Under the pieces are notes generated by a model that was not told where the DNA came from, ran no database searches, and was given only the letters and a program-made list of their open reading frames with translations. From Engraulis encrasicolus (lineage: Eukaryota; Chordata; Actinopteri; Clupeiformes; Engraulidae), in NCBI RefSeq assembly GCF_034702125.1, contig NC_085868.1, positions 45,934,328 to 45,998,327 on the forward strand: DNA of 64,000 nt. The letters run 5' to 3'. Made by a program: the position numbers and the translations under genes. Positions 1 through 14,480 of the stretch are shown piece by piece. Each line of letters opens with the position of its first letter. The stretch's first letter is position 1.

Positions 1-376
1 GGGCACCGCACACTGAACTCTGCAGGTGCGTTTATCTTGTGAATCATGTGTGCACACAGTGCATACCTTCCCCATAAGCATGGATAATATGCATACGGCA
101 ATGAGGGAATGGACACCTGCATCAATCATGCAAGTTAAATAAACAACAATGTTCACAATGGTCTGCCTATAGGAGCCTCATATAGTATTGGTAGCGCTGA
201 ACTATCGGACTGGTCCTTTAGTCCAGCGGTATCGTGACTCCCATTGGCGTGGTGGCGAGTTTGCGGCCCCAAGGGGATGGACTGCACCGTAATATGTCGG
301 TTTACACTGGTGCCGTGACCTTGCCTGGCTCTTGCCCGACCTGTAGTTCCGCACAGCTTTGTGAGCTCCACTACTA

Positions 377-613
377 GGTCTGGGAGCATGTAGCAGGATT
401 CCATTTCTACAGTCAAAAAAATAATCGCAGCATTTATTGCTTCAATATCAACAAATTCTTTCAAAACCATTTTCTGTTGATCTCTAAAGCGTCAATATAG
501 TCTATAATATGTCCTGTGACTCCTCAACGTGAGCTGCCAGTGATATTGAAGTGATAAATGCTCGGCATTATTTTTTGAGTCCAGAAATTGAATCCTGCCA
601 CATGCTCCCAGAC
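377..613. repeat. Inverted pair of a short dispersed repeat
   Basis: The segment 377-450 reappears in reverse complement at 541-613 with a few mismatches; both contain CATGCTCCCAGACC or its complement. About 90 bases separate the arms, so the pair could fold into a hairpin. This may be two oppositely oriented copies or the ends of one old foldback element. No coding content is recognised. Confidence 0.6.
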
Positions 614-685
614 CGATGTGTGTGTTTGGAGTGCCACCAGGGGGCTCCAGAGCACACACACGGAGGTCTGGTAGGAACCAAGCTA

Positions 686-763
686 GCCGTGACCCGCATG
701 GGAGTGAGGTTTAGGGGGGTGAGTGTAACGGAGGCCAACTAGCATAGTGTGGTGTGGAACATT
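686..763 (+). repeat. 78-bp direct repeat, copy 1
   Basis: Identical over all 78 bases to 1199-1276. The two copies exactly bracket a 435-bp insert. The sequence itself (contains GAGTGTAACGGAGGCC) is not recognised as a gene. Confidence 0.95.
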
Positions 764-1198
764 CAAGATTCAAGATTCAAGATTCTTTAAATAGTCCCGA
801 AGGAAATTTGTCTTGGACATACATAGCTGCCACATACACACAACATACACATGACGCCAAACAACAAAAACAACAATAAACACACACACATACATAGAAA
901 CACTCAAGTGCATATCCACCACATCCCACCACCCACATACATGGCATTACAGGATGGTAGTTGTTAATGACCTGCGTTCAGTAGGTTAACAGAAACAGGG
1001 ACAAAAGAAAACCTATACCTATTCAAAAACACAGAATATTAGTAATTAGTCATTCTCAGATCTAAAATGCATTTCATGATTGCCCTGTAGTCCTATTTAT
1101 AACAGTGTCAATAAATTTGAATCTAGTCTAACATTATGCCATAGAATAGAATAGAATAAAATAGAATAGACTTTTATTGTCATTTCAGCATTAAAATT
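764..1198 (-). mobile_element. LINE-tail-like insertion
   Basis: The insert starts with a triplicated CAAGATT unit followed by a segment containing AGTCCCGAAGGAAATTTG, and ends with (AATAG)n and CTTTTATTGTCATTTCAGCA. Short tandem tails and this wording are typical of 3' ends of fish L2/Rex-type non-LTR retrotransposons, with the tail read on the minus strand at the left. A related piece (CCAAGACAAATGTCCC) occurs at about 47531. The family assignment is from memory; the insertion boundaries are read directly from the flanking direct repeats. Confidence 0.5.
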
Positions 1199-1276
1199 GC
1201 CGTGACCCGCATGGGAGTGAGGTTTAGGGGGGTGAGTGTAACGGAGGCCAACTAGCATAGTGTGGTGTGGAACATT
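1199..1276 (+). repeat. 78-bp direct repeat, copy 2
   Basis: Second copy of 686-763, with no mismatch. Such identity implies a recent duplication, either a long target-site duplication or a repair-associated one. Confidence 0.95.
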
Positions 1277-1949
1277 AGTAAAACCTCCCTCCCAAGGCCT
1301 GCTCAGTAATACGTCTGGTTACAGGAGCACATACAAAAACTGCAGTAGTTTCTATCGGTTCCTGTAATGATTTGGATGTAAACACGCTCAAATTAATGCT
1401 GAAAGTCTACAGTTAAAGCACAGCTTGTTTTTTTTTTTATTAAATCCACTTTGGAGGTGTGTAGAGCATGGATATACAGATCATATAATGGAATGGAAAT
1501 TTGTACCAATCATAAGCTTACTAAAATCTTAAATATATTTGGAAGCACAATGTCCAGTTGAATATTTATTCTTCTAAGCATGGCAAGTTGAACTTTAAAG
1601 CTATGTAGTTTGGTCTTGTAAAAACAAGACAAGCTTGGGTCTCCAGTTAGACCACGTTTGAATTGCACAAAGGAAACCAGTATGTCTGGAAATTTCATCA
1701 TTTCTCTGTATAAAATCTGAGCAGCAATGTACCTTTGAAACCATGAAACCATTCGATTAAAGTGATCACAGAACCCAAGACTGTGTGATACACTACACAG
1801 TCTTCCATTTGATGTACCCTTTTCTTCAGTAGTGATCCACATCATATGCTTTGCACAGCAATCTCGGGAGAAATAGTTTTTTCCTGTTCCTGAGTTTCCC
1901 GAGTGGTACAGTGTTTCACTGAGTACTGGGATGATTGGATTGGCCATAA
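1277..1949. other. No recognised gene
   Basis: A 145-codon minus-strand frame at 1510-1947 was examined. It has no recognisable domain and no supporting splice or context signals. Nothing else is identifiable here. Confidence 0.4.
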
Positions 1950-2060
1950 GGTATACAGGGCATTTGCCCGGTGGACTGTTGATGACTTTGGCCTGGTCCT
2001 CCCCTCAGTGTAGTGCTATCAGCCCTCATGCTGCCACAGCTGACCTCTCAGAGTCAGATT
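1950..2060 (+). repeat. Dispersed repeat, copy 1
   Basis: This segment, running from TACAGGGCATTTGCC to GCTGACCTCTC, is matched in reverse complement at 16020-16122. It belongs to an interspersed family of unknown type. Confidence 0.65.
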
Positions 2061-2235
2061 TAAATATTCATTTGTCATGTTGTCACAGGCTTCACTGTCT
2101 TTCTCAATGCCTGATAGACCTAGCCTCGCGAGCCATCCTACGTACTTCCGCCAAAGGATTGGCTGCACTACGAGTCTGGCCTTGCTTCTCTGTGGAGTGT
2201 CTGGAGCGGTAGGATTTTGATGCGCAACGCGCATG

Positions 2236-2393
<158 letters not shown>

Positions 2394-3555
2394 TTGCCCC
2401 TCCACAGTTGCAGTAGTGGTGGTGGACGTGGTGGTAATTGGTTATGAATGGGTCGTAGAACATTAACGCCTTCAGGTAATTGGATTTTCTTTGTAGGCTG
2501 CTGACAGTTATGGGCCATATTTCCGCACCTTGTAGTAGAGACCCATCAAACACACAAGGGTCAGAGTGAAGAGAAAAAAAAACCTGATGGTATGTGGAGC
2601 ATGGGGTACCAAGAGATAATGCCAGCGCGCATTCTAAATTAATTATATAATTGCGTATGCCTGTGCGCTATTTTGTGCACATAATGTAGATTACTCTGTA
2701 TGCTAAACTTGAGCTATATTCCAAGGTAGCAAGTTTGTTGTTTTTTTGTGAATGTCATACCGGGGCACAGCAAACCAATACCCAGGCACGTGCCCCTGTA
2801 AAATAGGACTGGCAACGCCCCTGATTTGGAGATTTTCTCCTAAGCATACTATTTCACCCTGTGATATTTATTACGTATAAGGTTGCACAGGTGAATAGGT
2901 AAGTGGCCTTTTGGCTTGCATCGTAAATCCTTTATCATGGTTTGGGATTAGACTCTTCTGGGTGGGGGCAGACAGCTGAGTTCAGGCTCCATCTCTCTCT
3001 GCAATTGATCAGCTCAGACATACTCTCAGCTGCATGGTCTTCCCTGCAGTTTTAATGCTGTGGACTAAGCTCAACTTTGGATCAGGTTTCAAATCAATAA
3101 TTCACTATTGTTGAAAAAGAGTTTCAAAAAGTACAAGAAGTTATGTTGTGTTTACCCATTGTTTGCCAGCCAGTTTCACCATACATCTTGTGTTATTTCC
3201 TAATTTATTGTTTATCGCCATATATTATAAATCGAGGCATAGTGTTGTTCTTTACAATACTCAAGCCACTTTAGCTTTTACTTTTCCTCAGGTAAAAAAA
3301 AGCACAAACCAGTATAAATTATGCATTGGAGACATAATTGCTGTATTATTATATATTCTGGACCACCTATCAGCAGACAACAGCTGCATACATGTCCCAT
3401 GAAATCCCTGGCTTGGTAATCATGACATGTTGAATGATGGGCCAGTGGCTCTGAGAAGACAGCTCCTGGTCGTGGAAAACATGCAAGGCATTAAAGTGCT
3501 CTATCTTCATCTGCCGAGGACACGGCGATACAAAAGACAGGCAGCCTGAAATATT
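2394..3555. other. Unannotated stretch
   Basis: No gene is recognised. A short fragment at about 2760-2825 ending in GCAACGCCCCTG resembles the end of a hAT-type MITE but has no partner end. Confidence 0.4.
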
Positions 3556-3563
3556 TCTCCAGG

Positions 3564-3720
3564 CAGAGGCGATTCTAGGTTAAGTTGGGGCCCCAAGAAA
3601 AAATGTGAAAGAATGAACGATTGCAACAAATCTAACCTGGTTTCAGTGTTAGCTGTTGTGCCCCATCTAGTGGCTTGGGGCCCCAAGCGGCTGTCTGCCT
3701 GGTGACAAGATGCGCCTCTG
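3564..3720. mobile_element. hAT-type MITE, family A copy 1
   Basis: The terminal inverted repeats are CAGAGGCG at the left and CGCCTCTG at the right. They are flanked by an 8-bp direct duplication with one mismatch, tctccagg (3556-3563) and tctccaag (3721-3728). The interior is rich in GGGGCCCCAAG. A second copy lies at 10518-10691. An 8-bp duplication is characteristic of hAT transposition. No transposase is encoded. Confidence 0.85.
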
Positions 3721-3728
3721 TCTCCAAG

Positions 3729-4707
3729 TGTTTCGCTGCCAGCGAGGATGGGGGTTGTGAGTGTGCCCATTGTAGCAGTACATGTACATAGCTGTGCCAT
3801 CACTGCCATCACTGCCACAGGAAAGTGACAGGATGAAGGACCATTAGCGTGGGTAATAAAATCTTTCTTTTCAAAGTGCCTCCCCATCACCACAACAGTA
3901 CTGTACGTAATGCCATCACTACTGCTGTAAAGAAAGGGGGGCAAGGTCATTATGTGAGTGAGTTAAAGTGTTTTTGAAAATGTTCAAGAACATGACGTTC
4001 AATTCCCTAAATGATTTGTGGTTGGGTAGCAAAAAAATATATTTTTCAATGTCATCCTTCATTTTATGTGTAGAGGCAAGAAGGTTTCTTTTTAAAGTTA
4101 TAATATGAGCAAGCACCTGACTTTCTTGCAAGACTGTCAGCTTGTCAAAGCAATCCAGAATTAATTTTAAAAGCTTTCACGACCCTCACTTTCCGAGAGA
4201 TCCAAGGCCTGTCCAAATTGAATGGTTTGTGCAAACAGCACCACATTTAGCATTTCATATTTTCTTTAATTTGATGTGCGTGCGTATTCTCAAAATGGGA
4301 TGTCATGATTTCTTGGCAGGCACTGTTCCCAGAAATCAATGAGGCATTCAAATGTTTTTTTTTTTGTAAAGGGTTTTTAAGGTATGAATCATTGAATGGA
4401 TGGACATCAGTCCAAAGGTCCGTAAGGAAGTGTGCGTAAAATAACTAACAATCAAAAGGACCTCAAAGGGGGACTGAAAGGCCCCTCACACACTCAGCCT
4501 GATATAAGTACACAGTAAATTCTGCAGTGCTAATTTAACACCTTGAGAGTTGATTTGACATCATTTGGACTGAAATGAACTCTTTAAGTGTTGAATTAAC
4601 ACCGCAACATTTAAAATATTAAGGGAGTAGGGCATGATGGGGAGAGAGGGAGACTGGAACATAAACCAGGCCATACTCAAATCATGATAGCATGCATACC
4701 CTTAGAT
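3729..4707. other. Unannotated stretch with an old interspersed repeat
   Basis: No gene is recognised. About 4500-4630 carries TTAATTTAACACCTTGAGAG and TGTTGAATTAACACC, a diverged internal repeat of a kind common in fish intergenic DNA. Confidence 0.4.
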
Positions 4708-6664
4708 CAGGGATGGGGAACCTATGTCTTGAGGGCCACTCGCGGCCCTTGAAGCCGTTCTATACGGCCCCCAATATAATTTTAATGTTATGCAGCTTCA
4801 CATGAAAGGTGACACATTTTGTAAAGGAATCTTAGAAATTACATTTGCAATACAATTAAGTTACATCCAGGGGACCTAGAGAAGGTGGGTCTGTTTTAAA
4901 GGTGTCTGCCTTCAATATAGGAGTGATTCTCTAATTCGACTACACTTTTAAGTCCGTGGATTTTATTTGGCAATTCCACTAACTATTAACTGCATCCAAT
5001 GATGTTTTGGACATTAGAAAACATTTATCTTTCATATAATACAGAAAGTGTAGACATAGCATTATTTCCCTCAGCAAGAATGAATATTTAATACTGGTTT
5101 TGGGGGTTTTCATGCCGTCCTGTTTTCCAAATGTCATATTCAGTCTTCATATTAGCATGTAAAGAAACTTGTTTTGCCCAAGACGATTGCAAATGTTGAT
5201 TCACAGTAATCATCACAATATGACAGAACTGTCAGAAAGACCACTGTCCTTTCCATTATACATGAAATTTGCCATTTTGTGTTTGTCCACGAAAACTGTG
5301 TTAACGGTGTCACGGTCTGAAACCTCCTCCATAAATCAGTAATGGTTTGGTCTTAGGCCATACGAATAACATCACGTGATGTCATAACCTCTTTGGCAGG
5401 ATACGGGAAGACTTTTTGGTAAATATTGAGCTCCATCCTTCCATAATTTAATCCATTCTTTTTCATGTTCTCATAGCGGGAAAATTGCCTGTCAACGGTG
5501 TTATCAACATATTCATAAGAATCTGAATTAGAAATCACATGTAGAAAAACACAGATAAAGCATACAGATACATGAATTGATTAAGGTGTTGTGGTGGAAC
5601 TTCTGAGGTCCTCAGTTAGCACAACACCATAAAAATGGCTGAAATGTCAACGGTGTTAGGGTTGCCAGATGAGGCTGATGATTTCCAGCCCAAAAAGTGA
5701 TCAAAATCCGCCCTAAAAACCCGCCCAATTCTATTGATTTATATGGCAGTGGGAAGGTTTTTCTGATAGATGCCATTTTTAACCGCACCCGGCCATCCTA
5801 AGCAGCCCAATTGTGCGGGAACCAGCCCAATCTGGCAACACTGATGACAGTTGAGGAGGAGTATGTTTTTGCCAATTTATATCCATATTGACAGACAAAC
5901 AAACTAAATAATTTGTGTTCTAGGGAGATGGGTTTGTCTGCTCTGTTTTTTCTCCTAAAAAAGTGCCGACTTGTTCCCCTGCACTGTTGACCGTAACACC
6001 GTTGACTGTTTTGAAAGTGTTTTTGCGCTATTGATCCCTTATGTGTTGGAAAAATCCTATGAACATACACTAGGGATTATCTCTGGAGAAGGAAGTCTTG
6101 TGTAAGGAGGGTGACTATATTCAAATCCGACGTTACAGGGATTTATGATGAAAAATGTGTCAGTCTGTATCACAGTGACTCATAAAATCCTACTTATGAA
6201 GCTCAACAATCACATTTTCTATATCAGTTGCACAGATTAAAGACAACATTACTGCTAAGGGACATAAGCACTTTCAAACATATATTGTTTCAACTCTGTA
6301 GTATTTTTATATATGTTTGAAATGACATAGTATTTGTCCATAACACTATTGACAAAATAATTAAGCAAATGTTCGCTTTCATTAGAGTATTTATCAAATG
6401 ATTTAAGATTAAGCTTGGCAATTTGTTTGTTTGGAAACTTAAATATATACACTATGTAAACATCTAGGTCATTTAGTTGAAAAAAAATACTGATAATTGA
6501 CATTTTGCTTTTGCCAAAAGCGTAGGGGAATCGTAGAATCACTCATAGGCCTAAAGTGCAGGATAAATCCTGGTTTGTGTTCATAATACTGCTCTCGGAG
6601 GACATTTACAGCCCTCAGAGGAATTTGAAGTGGACCTTTGAATGAAAAAGGTTCCCCACCCCTG
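4708..6664. mobile_element. hAT-like non-autonomous element
   Basis: The ends are CAGGGATGGGGAACC and, in reverse complement, CAGGGGTGGGGAACC, a classic hAT terminal form. The 1.96-kb interior has no open frame resembling a transposase and contains a younger MITE at 5657-5843. The flanking 8-mers (ccttagat and cctggttg) match poorly, so the target duplication has decayed or the end is slightly misplaced. Confidence 0.75.
5657..5843. mobile_element. MITE of the GTTGCCAGAT family, copy 1
   Basis: Begins TAGGGTTGCCAGAT and ends ATCTGGCAACACTG, forming terminal inverted repeats. The interior contains CAAAATCCGCCC and CCCGCCCAATT. It is related to the element at 62405-62608 and is nested in the larger hAT-like element. 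Confidence 0.75.
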
Positions 6665-7032
6665 CCTGGTTGTATGGGACGGAGTGTGCCTCATCCACCC
6701 CCCACCCCTTTTTTTTAACCCCTCACATCCCACGCCTGTCTCCATCTGTCTACCTTGTAGCTAAGATAGCGGAGAATACTTTTCTATTTTGAGGGGTTTT
6801 ATGTATAAGAGAGGGGGACGTTATCAGGATTTAGGCCATGTTTTTGCACGTACTACAATTTAATTGCAAACTGATGTGGATTAAACTAAACTCCATTTAT
6901 ATGAAACAAGATCATAGCTCTCACTTACAGTGAATCAAGCACTGCACAACAGGAGATTTTACCACATGCTTGCTCTGGATTCTAACCTGAAACCACTTAA
7001 AGTCCCCACGTCCTGTAGTGTAGCCCATGGAT

Positions 7033-7262
7033 TTAACCCATTTTAGCCTAAGCCCTTTTTGTGAAAGGGGGCCCTGTACCTATTAAATCCTAAATATCTC
7101 AGCCTTCGAAGCACATGCAAACATGAATTAAAAGTAAGACCCACATTTTGCATTAGAATGTGTTCATTCAGCCCTAACATAAATGTTTAATAAAAAATAA
7201 ACCCTCAAATCTCAAGAGCCGGAATGCAGCGTATATGTGTCTCCAGGCTAAAATGGATTTAA
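7033..7262. mobile_element. TTAA-flanked MITE
   Basis: Inverted ends are TTAACCCATTTTAGCC and, at the right, GGCTAAAATGGATTTAA. A TTAA tetranucleotide lies at each edge, as expected for piggyBac- or Kolobok-type insertion. There is no coding capacity. Confidence 0.7.
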
Positions 7263-7592
7263 AGTGAGTGATGCCCCAGAAAATTGGCACCCTTGTCATG
7301 CCACATAATGACCACTTTCCATTTCCACAACTGTCCATGTCAGGGAAAGAGACATGAAAAAGACTATTGGGAAATGGGAAACGGCTCTCCTGTCCCTTTT
7401 GATCCTTGCCTTCAATTCTTTGAAATCACATTGACTCAGAGGTGTTTCTGTTTGCTGCCCAATTCAGAAGTAAGGGTTTCAGATTTTCTCAAGGAAATGT
7501 CTAAAAGAAAAAAGTGTTTTGTCTCTGCAGAGCTGTGCAGCATGATGTACCTATGTGCATTCAAAGCCATTCAAAGTGGTGGTTGAGATGGC

Positions 7593-7994
7593 TAGGGTGG
7601 GTATTGGCAACTTTGTCACGATACGATACGATACACATCCCGACAAAGGGGTCACGATACGTATTGTATACCTTTTTAAAGTTTTTACTTTTAAATTTTT
7701 TTAATTTTTTTTTTACATTTTTCAGAAAACAGACATAGCTTACGTATACGGTAATCAAATCTTACTTTTTTAAAAAATCTGTAGAGAAACAGTTACACGT
7801 ATGTAGAACTCGGTCTCCACAAAGATGTTTGCCTACTGCATAGCAAGGAGCAACTGTCACATGCAGTTTCAGCAACTTGATTGACTCATTTTTTGTTGCA
7901 CATGAAATATTGTGATACTGAGCCTCCATATCAGTATATTGTGAAGAGGACCGCGATACTGTATCCCGATACCGATATTTTGAACACACCCCTA
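7593..7994. mobile_element. hAT-like element of the ATCG/CGATA-rich type
   Basis: The left end is TAGGGTGGGTATT and the right end, in reverse complement, TAGGGGTGTGTTC. The 8-bp flanks are gagatggc (7585-7592) and gggatggc (7995-8002), one mismatch. The interior is rich in CGATAC motifs near both ends. It is non-autonomous. Confidence 0.8.
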
Positions 7995-8002
7995 GGGATG
8001 GC

Positions 8003-8593
8003 ACAGCAGGCTGCCCAAATGATTCCTGATGCTGGTCTATATTTTTGTTTTCTCCTGGCTGCGCGACACTACGTAGCTGTGCACAACTCAACCTCTGATT
8101 GTTGGAAACCGCTGTCAGTCAAAAAATTAGTTCACGTGGTTGGCAGCCAGTGTCTTGCCTCTCCTCACAACATTGTGTTTATAAACACGGTGAACCCATG
8201 TATGTTGCAAGCAGGTCTGGAACATCAAGTCGCAACTTGCCTCAGGGTTGTAGCCTTTATCCTTGCCTTCAATGATATCAATGGTTTTTGAATATCCCTT
8301 TCCCATAAGAGGTTCACAACAAAACCTTTGGTCAGAATGGTAGCTTAATTAAGCGCTGACTAATTTTGTGATTTTAGCTTTTAAACTCAATCACACTCTG
8401 GTTCCATATCCAATTAACAAACAAAAAGTATAATAAGCTTAACCACTTTACTGCAAAATCTCGTTCATAGTTACAGGTCACAGTATTATTATTATAATTC
8501 TGTATTTTGTTTTAAAGTAGGCTACTAATAATATTGTATTTTCACCTCTGAGTGCACCTGAGACAATTCCCACTTCTAATATAAGTCTCTTTC
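8003..8593. other. Unannotated stretch
   Basis: No gene, RNA or repeat is recognised here. Confidence 0.4.
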
Positions 8594-10103
<1,510 letters not shown>

Positions 10104-10146
10104 TCCCTTTCTCTTTCTCTTTCTCTTTCTCTTTCTCTTTCTCACA

Positions 10147-10182
<36 letters not shown>

Positions 10183-10194
10183 TCTCTCTTGCTC
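10104..10194 (+). repeat. (CTCTTT)n-(CT)n microsatellite
   Basis: Several CTCTTT units grade into CT repeats. Confidence 0.95.
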
Positions 10195-10517
10195 TCCACC
10201 ACATCATGTCAACCTCCACCGCAACAGTTTCTCAGCACCTTTGTGAGTAATACATACGTCACAACAATTAAACACTATACAGTACATTTGGTCAAATAAC
10301 TTATATTGACAGATGCTCAATTTAGGCCTACCTAAAAGAACTATTGATGGTCAATGCAATCAAGATTGAAATTCTAGTAAAATAGCCACTATAGGCCCAA
10401 GGATATATACATTGTTGGGTTTTGCAAAAGTTGATTTACCTCCCTCTGTATAGGCCCTAGAACAGCCAAGGTAATCAGTCAACACTTCATCACTGGACAT
10501 AAAACCCTCAGACACTC

Positions 10518-10691
10518 TCAGAGACGATTCTAGGGTCAGGTGGGGCCCCAAGCGAAAATTCAAAGGACGGAACATTTAAAACAAACCTTTAAAGCACCTA
10601 CTATAGTAAAGTGTGAGCCATTTTTCACCATATAGGGGCTTGGGGGCCCCAAGCGGCTGCCTGCCTAGCCTGGTGACAAGATGCGTCTCTG
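10518..10691. mobile_element. hAT-type MITE, family A copy 2
   Basis: The ends are CAGAGACG and CGTCTCTG. The interior shares GGGGCCCCAAGCG and GTGACAAGATGCG with 3564-3720. The flanks gacactct and tgcactct match at 6 of 8 bases. Confidence 0.8.
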
Positions 10692-10959
10692 TGCACTCTG
10701 AGGAAAAGAGCGTACATATTAAAGGAGTCATTCCCTGAGAAACCATTTACTGCCTTTAAAACAAATAAAAATAAAAATACGCTATAACAGGTTACTCCAT
10801 GTTGCTGTGTGTCACAAAATGTTGCTCTACTGCAAGCCTTCATCAATGAATGGCCAAAAACAGAATAATGAACAAATGAGATAAGAAGTCTCGTAGCAAC
10901 ATATTCACCAAGAAAAAAACAGGCGGTTTCCTTAGAAAGCCTAATGTGGCCCTGCTGTG

Positions 10960-11122
10960 CTCAAGCTGTAGGTTGCAGTACTATGTCAGCTACCCAAGCT
11001 CGATTCCGACCTGGGTCTTTTGTGATCCTTCCCCGTCTCTCTCTCCCCATTAGTGTCCTGTATATCACTTCACTGTCCTGTCACAAGTGTAGGCAAAAAA
11101 GGCGAAATAAATCTTTAAAAAA
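10960..11122 (+). mobile_element. tRNA-derived SINE
   Basis: A box-B-like GCTCGATTCCGACC lies at about 11000. It is followed by GATCCTTCCCCGTCTCTCTC, a conserved body, and an A-rich tail containing AATAAATCTTTAAAAAA. This layout matches teleost tRNA-derived SINEs. The box A region is degenerate and the 5' boundary is approximate. Confidence 0.65.
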
Positions 11123-11316
11123 TGTGTCACGTGGCCTGTGACTATAGCATATCTGAGGATTTACTCTTCTTGCCTTGCCTCCTCCACCAGAGTGTCAACA
11201 TGAAAGACCACAGCAGAATTAATGGAGTAAAATAATGCATTGACTCCTTTAAAACATGTTGTCCTCCTCACCTCACCGTACATCAATATTCCCTGCTGTT
11301 GCAGACGCATGGAGAC

Positions 11317-12064
<748 letters not shown>

Positions 12065-12481
12065 GAATCTCCGCTGGCATTTCATTGGGCTTTTGTTGTT
12101 GTTTAAATTGCAGGCCTTGGCGGCTGGAGAACACTGCCCACCGTTTAATTCCTTGCATCTTACTAGTCATAACCACTTTACAGTACAGTGGAAGTCTTGC
12201 TAATCTATTTACTTGTTGTGTAGCTCAGCTGCACTCTGTCGTCTCCCTCCCCTCCTTCTACTCTCTGAAGTTGGAGGTGAACATGAAGCTCATCTCTTGC
12301 TATCTCTGTACACTCGTTGCCTCTCACCATGTTGTCATTGTAGTTCGAACACGCTTGGCTTAATCGTTCGTGTCAATCGAAGCCCTCGTAGCTATTATGT
12401 TAGTGCAGTGCACCGCTGCTTGATCACTAGTATCTGTCAGGTGCTGTGCTGTGCAGTCTACGGCGTTGCTTCAGCAGCCCC

Positions 12482-12615
<134 letters not shown>

Positions 12616-12941
12616 GCCCTGCACCAGCCCTAATTGCTTTGACACAACGTCACTTTGCGGTGTCTTGTAATGGCTTTGAAGCCAGATAGTGCAGGGGTGT
12701 GTTGTTCATTCTGAAAAGTTAGAGAACTTTGAAAAAGAGCTATTTTCCAAAATGCCATTCAATGCAATTTTGAGATTTTTTTCAGATTTAATTTCAATAG
12801 CATCATGGAAAAAAAAAATTCTCTACCTTCAAGTTGTCTTGGAATATTATACTGCGTGTATGTGTTCATGTGTATGTAAAAGTGTACAACAGTAAGCATA
12901 ATGTTCTAGTACTAAAGTAGCAGGTGTAAGACTTAGTATTA

Positions 12942-13137
12942 CAGTTTTTCTCGATTGCCTCCACACAATTTTCGGAATCGGTCCTCGAATTCTCAAAACT
13001 CTACACACAAATCTCCAAACCTCACACACAACGGGCCAAACTCTTCACTACCTCTGAAAAATGCACGTCTTGTCTCAAAACAATGTACTCTCTTCTAAAA
13101 ACCTCATTTTGTCGTCAAATGACACACACAGACAGTC
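12942..13137. mobile_element. IS630/Tc1-type MITE end, inverted relative to 14112-14332
   Basis: Starts after TA with CAGTTTTTCTCGATTGCC. Its body is the reverse complement of most of 14140-14332, and similarity stops near 13137. The far end may have been replaced, or it may run into the unrecognised 13138-13439 segment. Confidence 0.75.
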
Positions 13138-13969
13138 ACTACAATACACATTTGCAGACCCATTAAAACACTGTTGGGCACAGGGTAAAACTAATTTCTC
13201 CCAGTAACTTGGGCCTTTTTCTGGATTGCATGGATACTGTGACATAAGTTGGAAAAACTTCATTCCCACAACACACAAACAGAAACAGAAAGATTTGTAT
13301 TTCTTTTTCACAAAAACAACACAAAGATAAACCCCACTGCCTATTTGGCAGTACAAAAAACCTATTACATTACTGTATAGCCTATTGCTATGAAAAAAAA
13401 CCACACACTCACATCTACTCTGCTTCATCCTGCCTTTTACAGTTTTTCTCGATTGCCTCCACACAAGTTCTGGTACTTCACACACAATTCTCGGAACATC
13501 TCACCCATTTCCCAACTCCCCTAACCAATGTCACTGAACACTAAACACAATTCCTACTTAACACTCAAATTCCAGTTTTAAAACACACTCTTTTCACACC
13601 ATTACACACAATTCTCTGGATTACACTCAATTTTCATAAAGAAAAACACTGGGTTTCTCATGGAACACACTGTCATTCACAACACTACAATCAACTGCAA
13701 CTATGTTCACTTCCTCATCACATGGGCAAACTCTCTTCATACCGGTTTACAATCTGAAATCATCACCCCATAAGGACACACATTGCATGTGATATTGATG
13801 AAAACATGAGTGGATGCAGTGTGAAAACACATTTTTTCCGTTTTTGAACTCCAAAATCTGTTATACAAGAGATCACTTTCATGTGGTTACCCAATATTTT
13901 ACAATAGATTAGTGTATTTTTTTAAAAAGTCAGGAAAAATATGTCAAATATATTTTTTGCCACACATCT

Positions 13970-14109
13970 GTGTACTCAATCGAGGAGGCATGTGGTGATA
14001 TTGCTGTTGATGCCTTATGGATGCGCCATGCAAGACGGTATTTCCCTCATTGCCTGGCCAGGGAAACTATTGCATGTGATGTGGATGAGGTCCTCTGGCC
14101 AGACCACAA
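13970..14109 (+). pseudogene. DDE transposase C-terminal fragment, left arm
   Basis: Encodes EEACGDIAVDA, then MRHARRYFPHCLARETIAC, then DVDEVLWPD. From memory this resembles the C-terminal tail of IS630-like DDE transposases that are repeated in fish genomes. Only about 45 codons remain, with none of the catalytic core, and the frame runs into the inserted MITE at 14112. Relative to the other arm it lacks a few codons between VDA and MRHARR. Confidence 0.6.
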
Positions 14110-14111
14110 TA

Positions 14112-14332
14112 CAGTTTTTCTCGATTGCCTACACACAATTTTCTGTGTGTGTCATTTGACGACAAAATGAGGTTTTTAGAAGAGAGTACATTGTTTTGAG
14201 ACAAGACGTGCATTTTTCAGAGGTAGTGAAGAGTTTGGCCCGTTGTGTGTGAGGTTTGGAGATTTGTGTGTAGAGTTTTGAGAATTCGAAGACTGATTCC
14301 GAAAATTGTGTGTAGGCAATCGAGAAAAACTG
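14112..14332. mobile_element. 221-bp TA-MITE in the palindrome centre
   Basis: The terminal inverted repeat is CAGTTTTTCTCGATTGCC, the TA target is duplicated at 14110-14111 and 14333-14334, and the interior is non-coding. It uses the same termini as its host element and sits exactly at the dyad centre. Confidence 0.85.
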
Positions 14333-14334
14333 TA

Positions 14335-14480
14335 TTGTGGTCTGGCCAGAGGACCTCATCCACATCACATGCAATAGTTTCCCTGGCCAGGCAACGAGGG
14401 AAATACCGTCTTGCATGGCGCATCCACCCAGAGAAGGCATCAACAGCAATATCGCCACATGCCTCCTCCATTGAGTACAC
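14335..14480 (-). pseudogene. DDE transposase C-terminal fragment, right arm
   Basis: Mirror copy of the left-arm fragment read on the minus strand. It contains MEEACGDIAVDA, GWMRHARRYFPRCLARE and DVDEVLWPD. It keeps the stretch before the GWMRHARR motif that the left arm has lost. No catalytic residues are present. Confidence 0.6.

Noticed and set aside
180..320. tRNA gene or tRNA-like SINE head
   Set aside because: Weak box-A-like string only; no cloverleaf could be drawn and no proper box B was seen.
1510..1947. 145-codon minus-strand frame containing GNSGTGKN
   Set aside because: The P-loop-like string is not in a recognisable NTPase context and nothing else supports coding.
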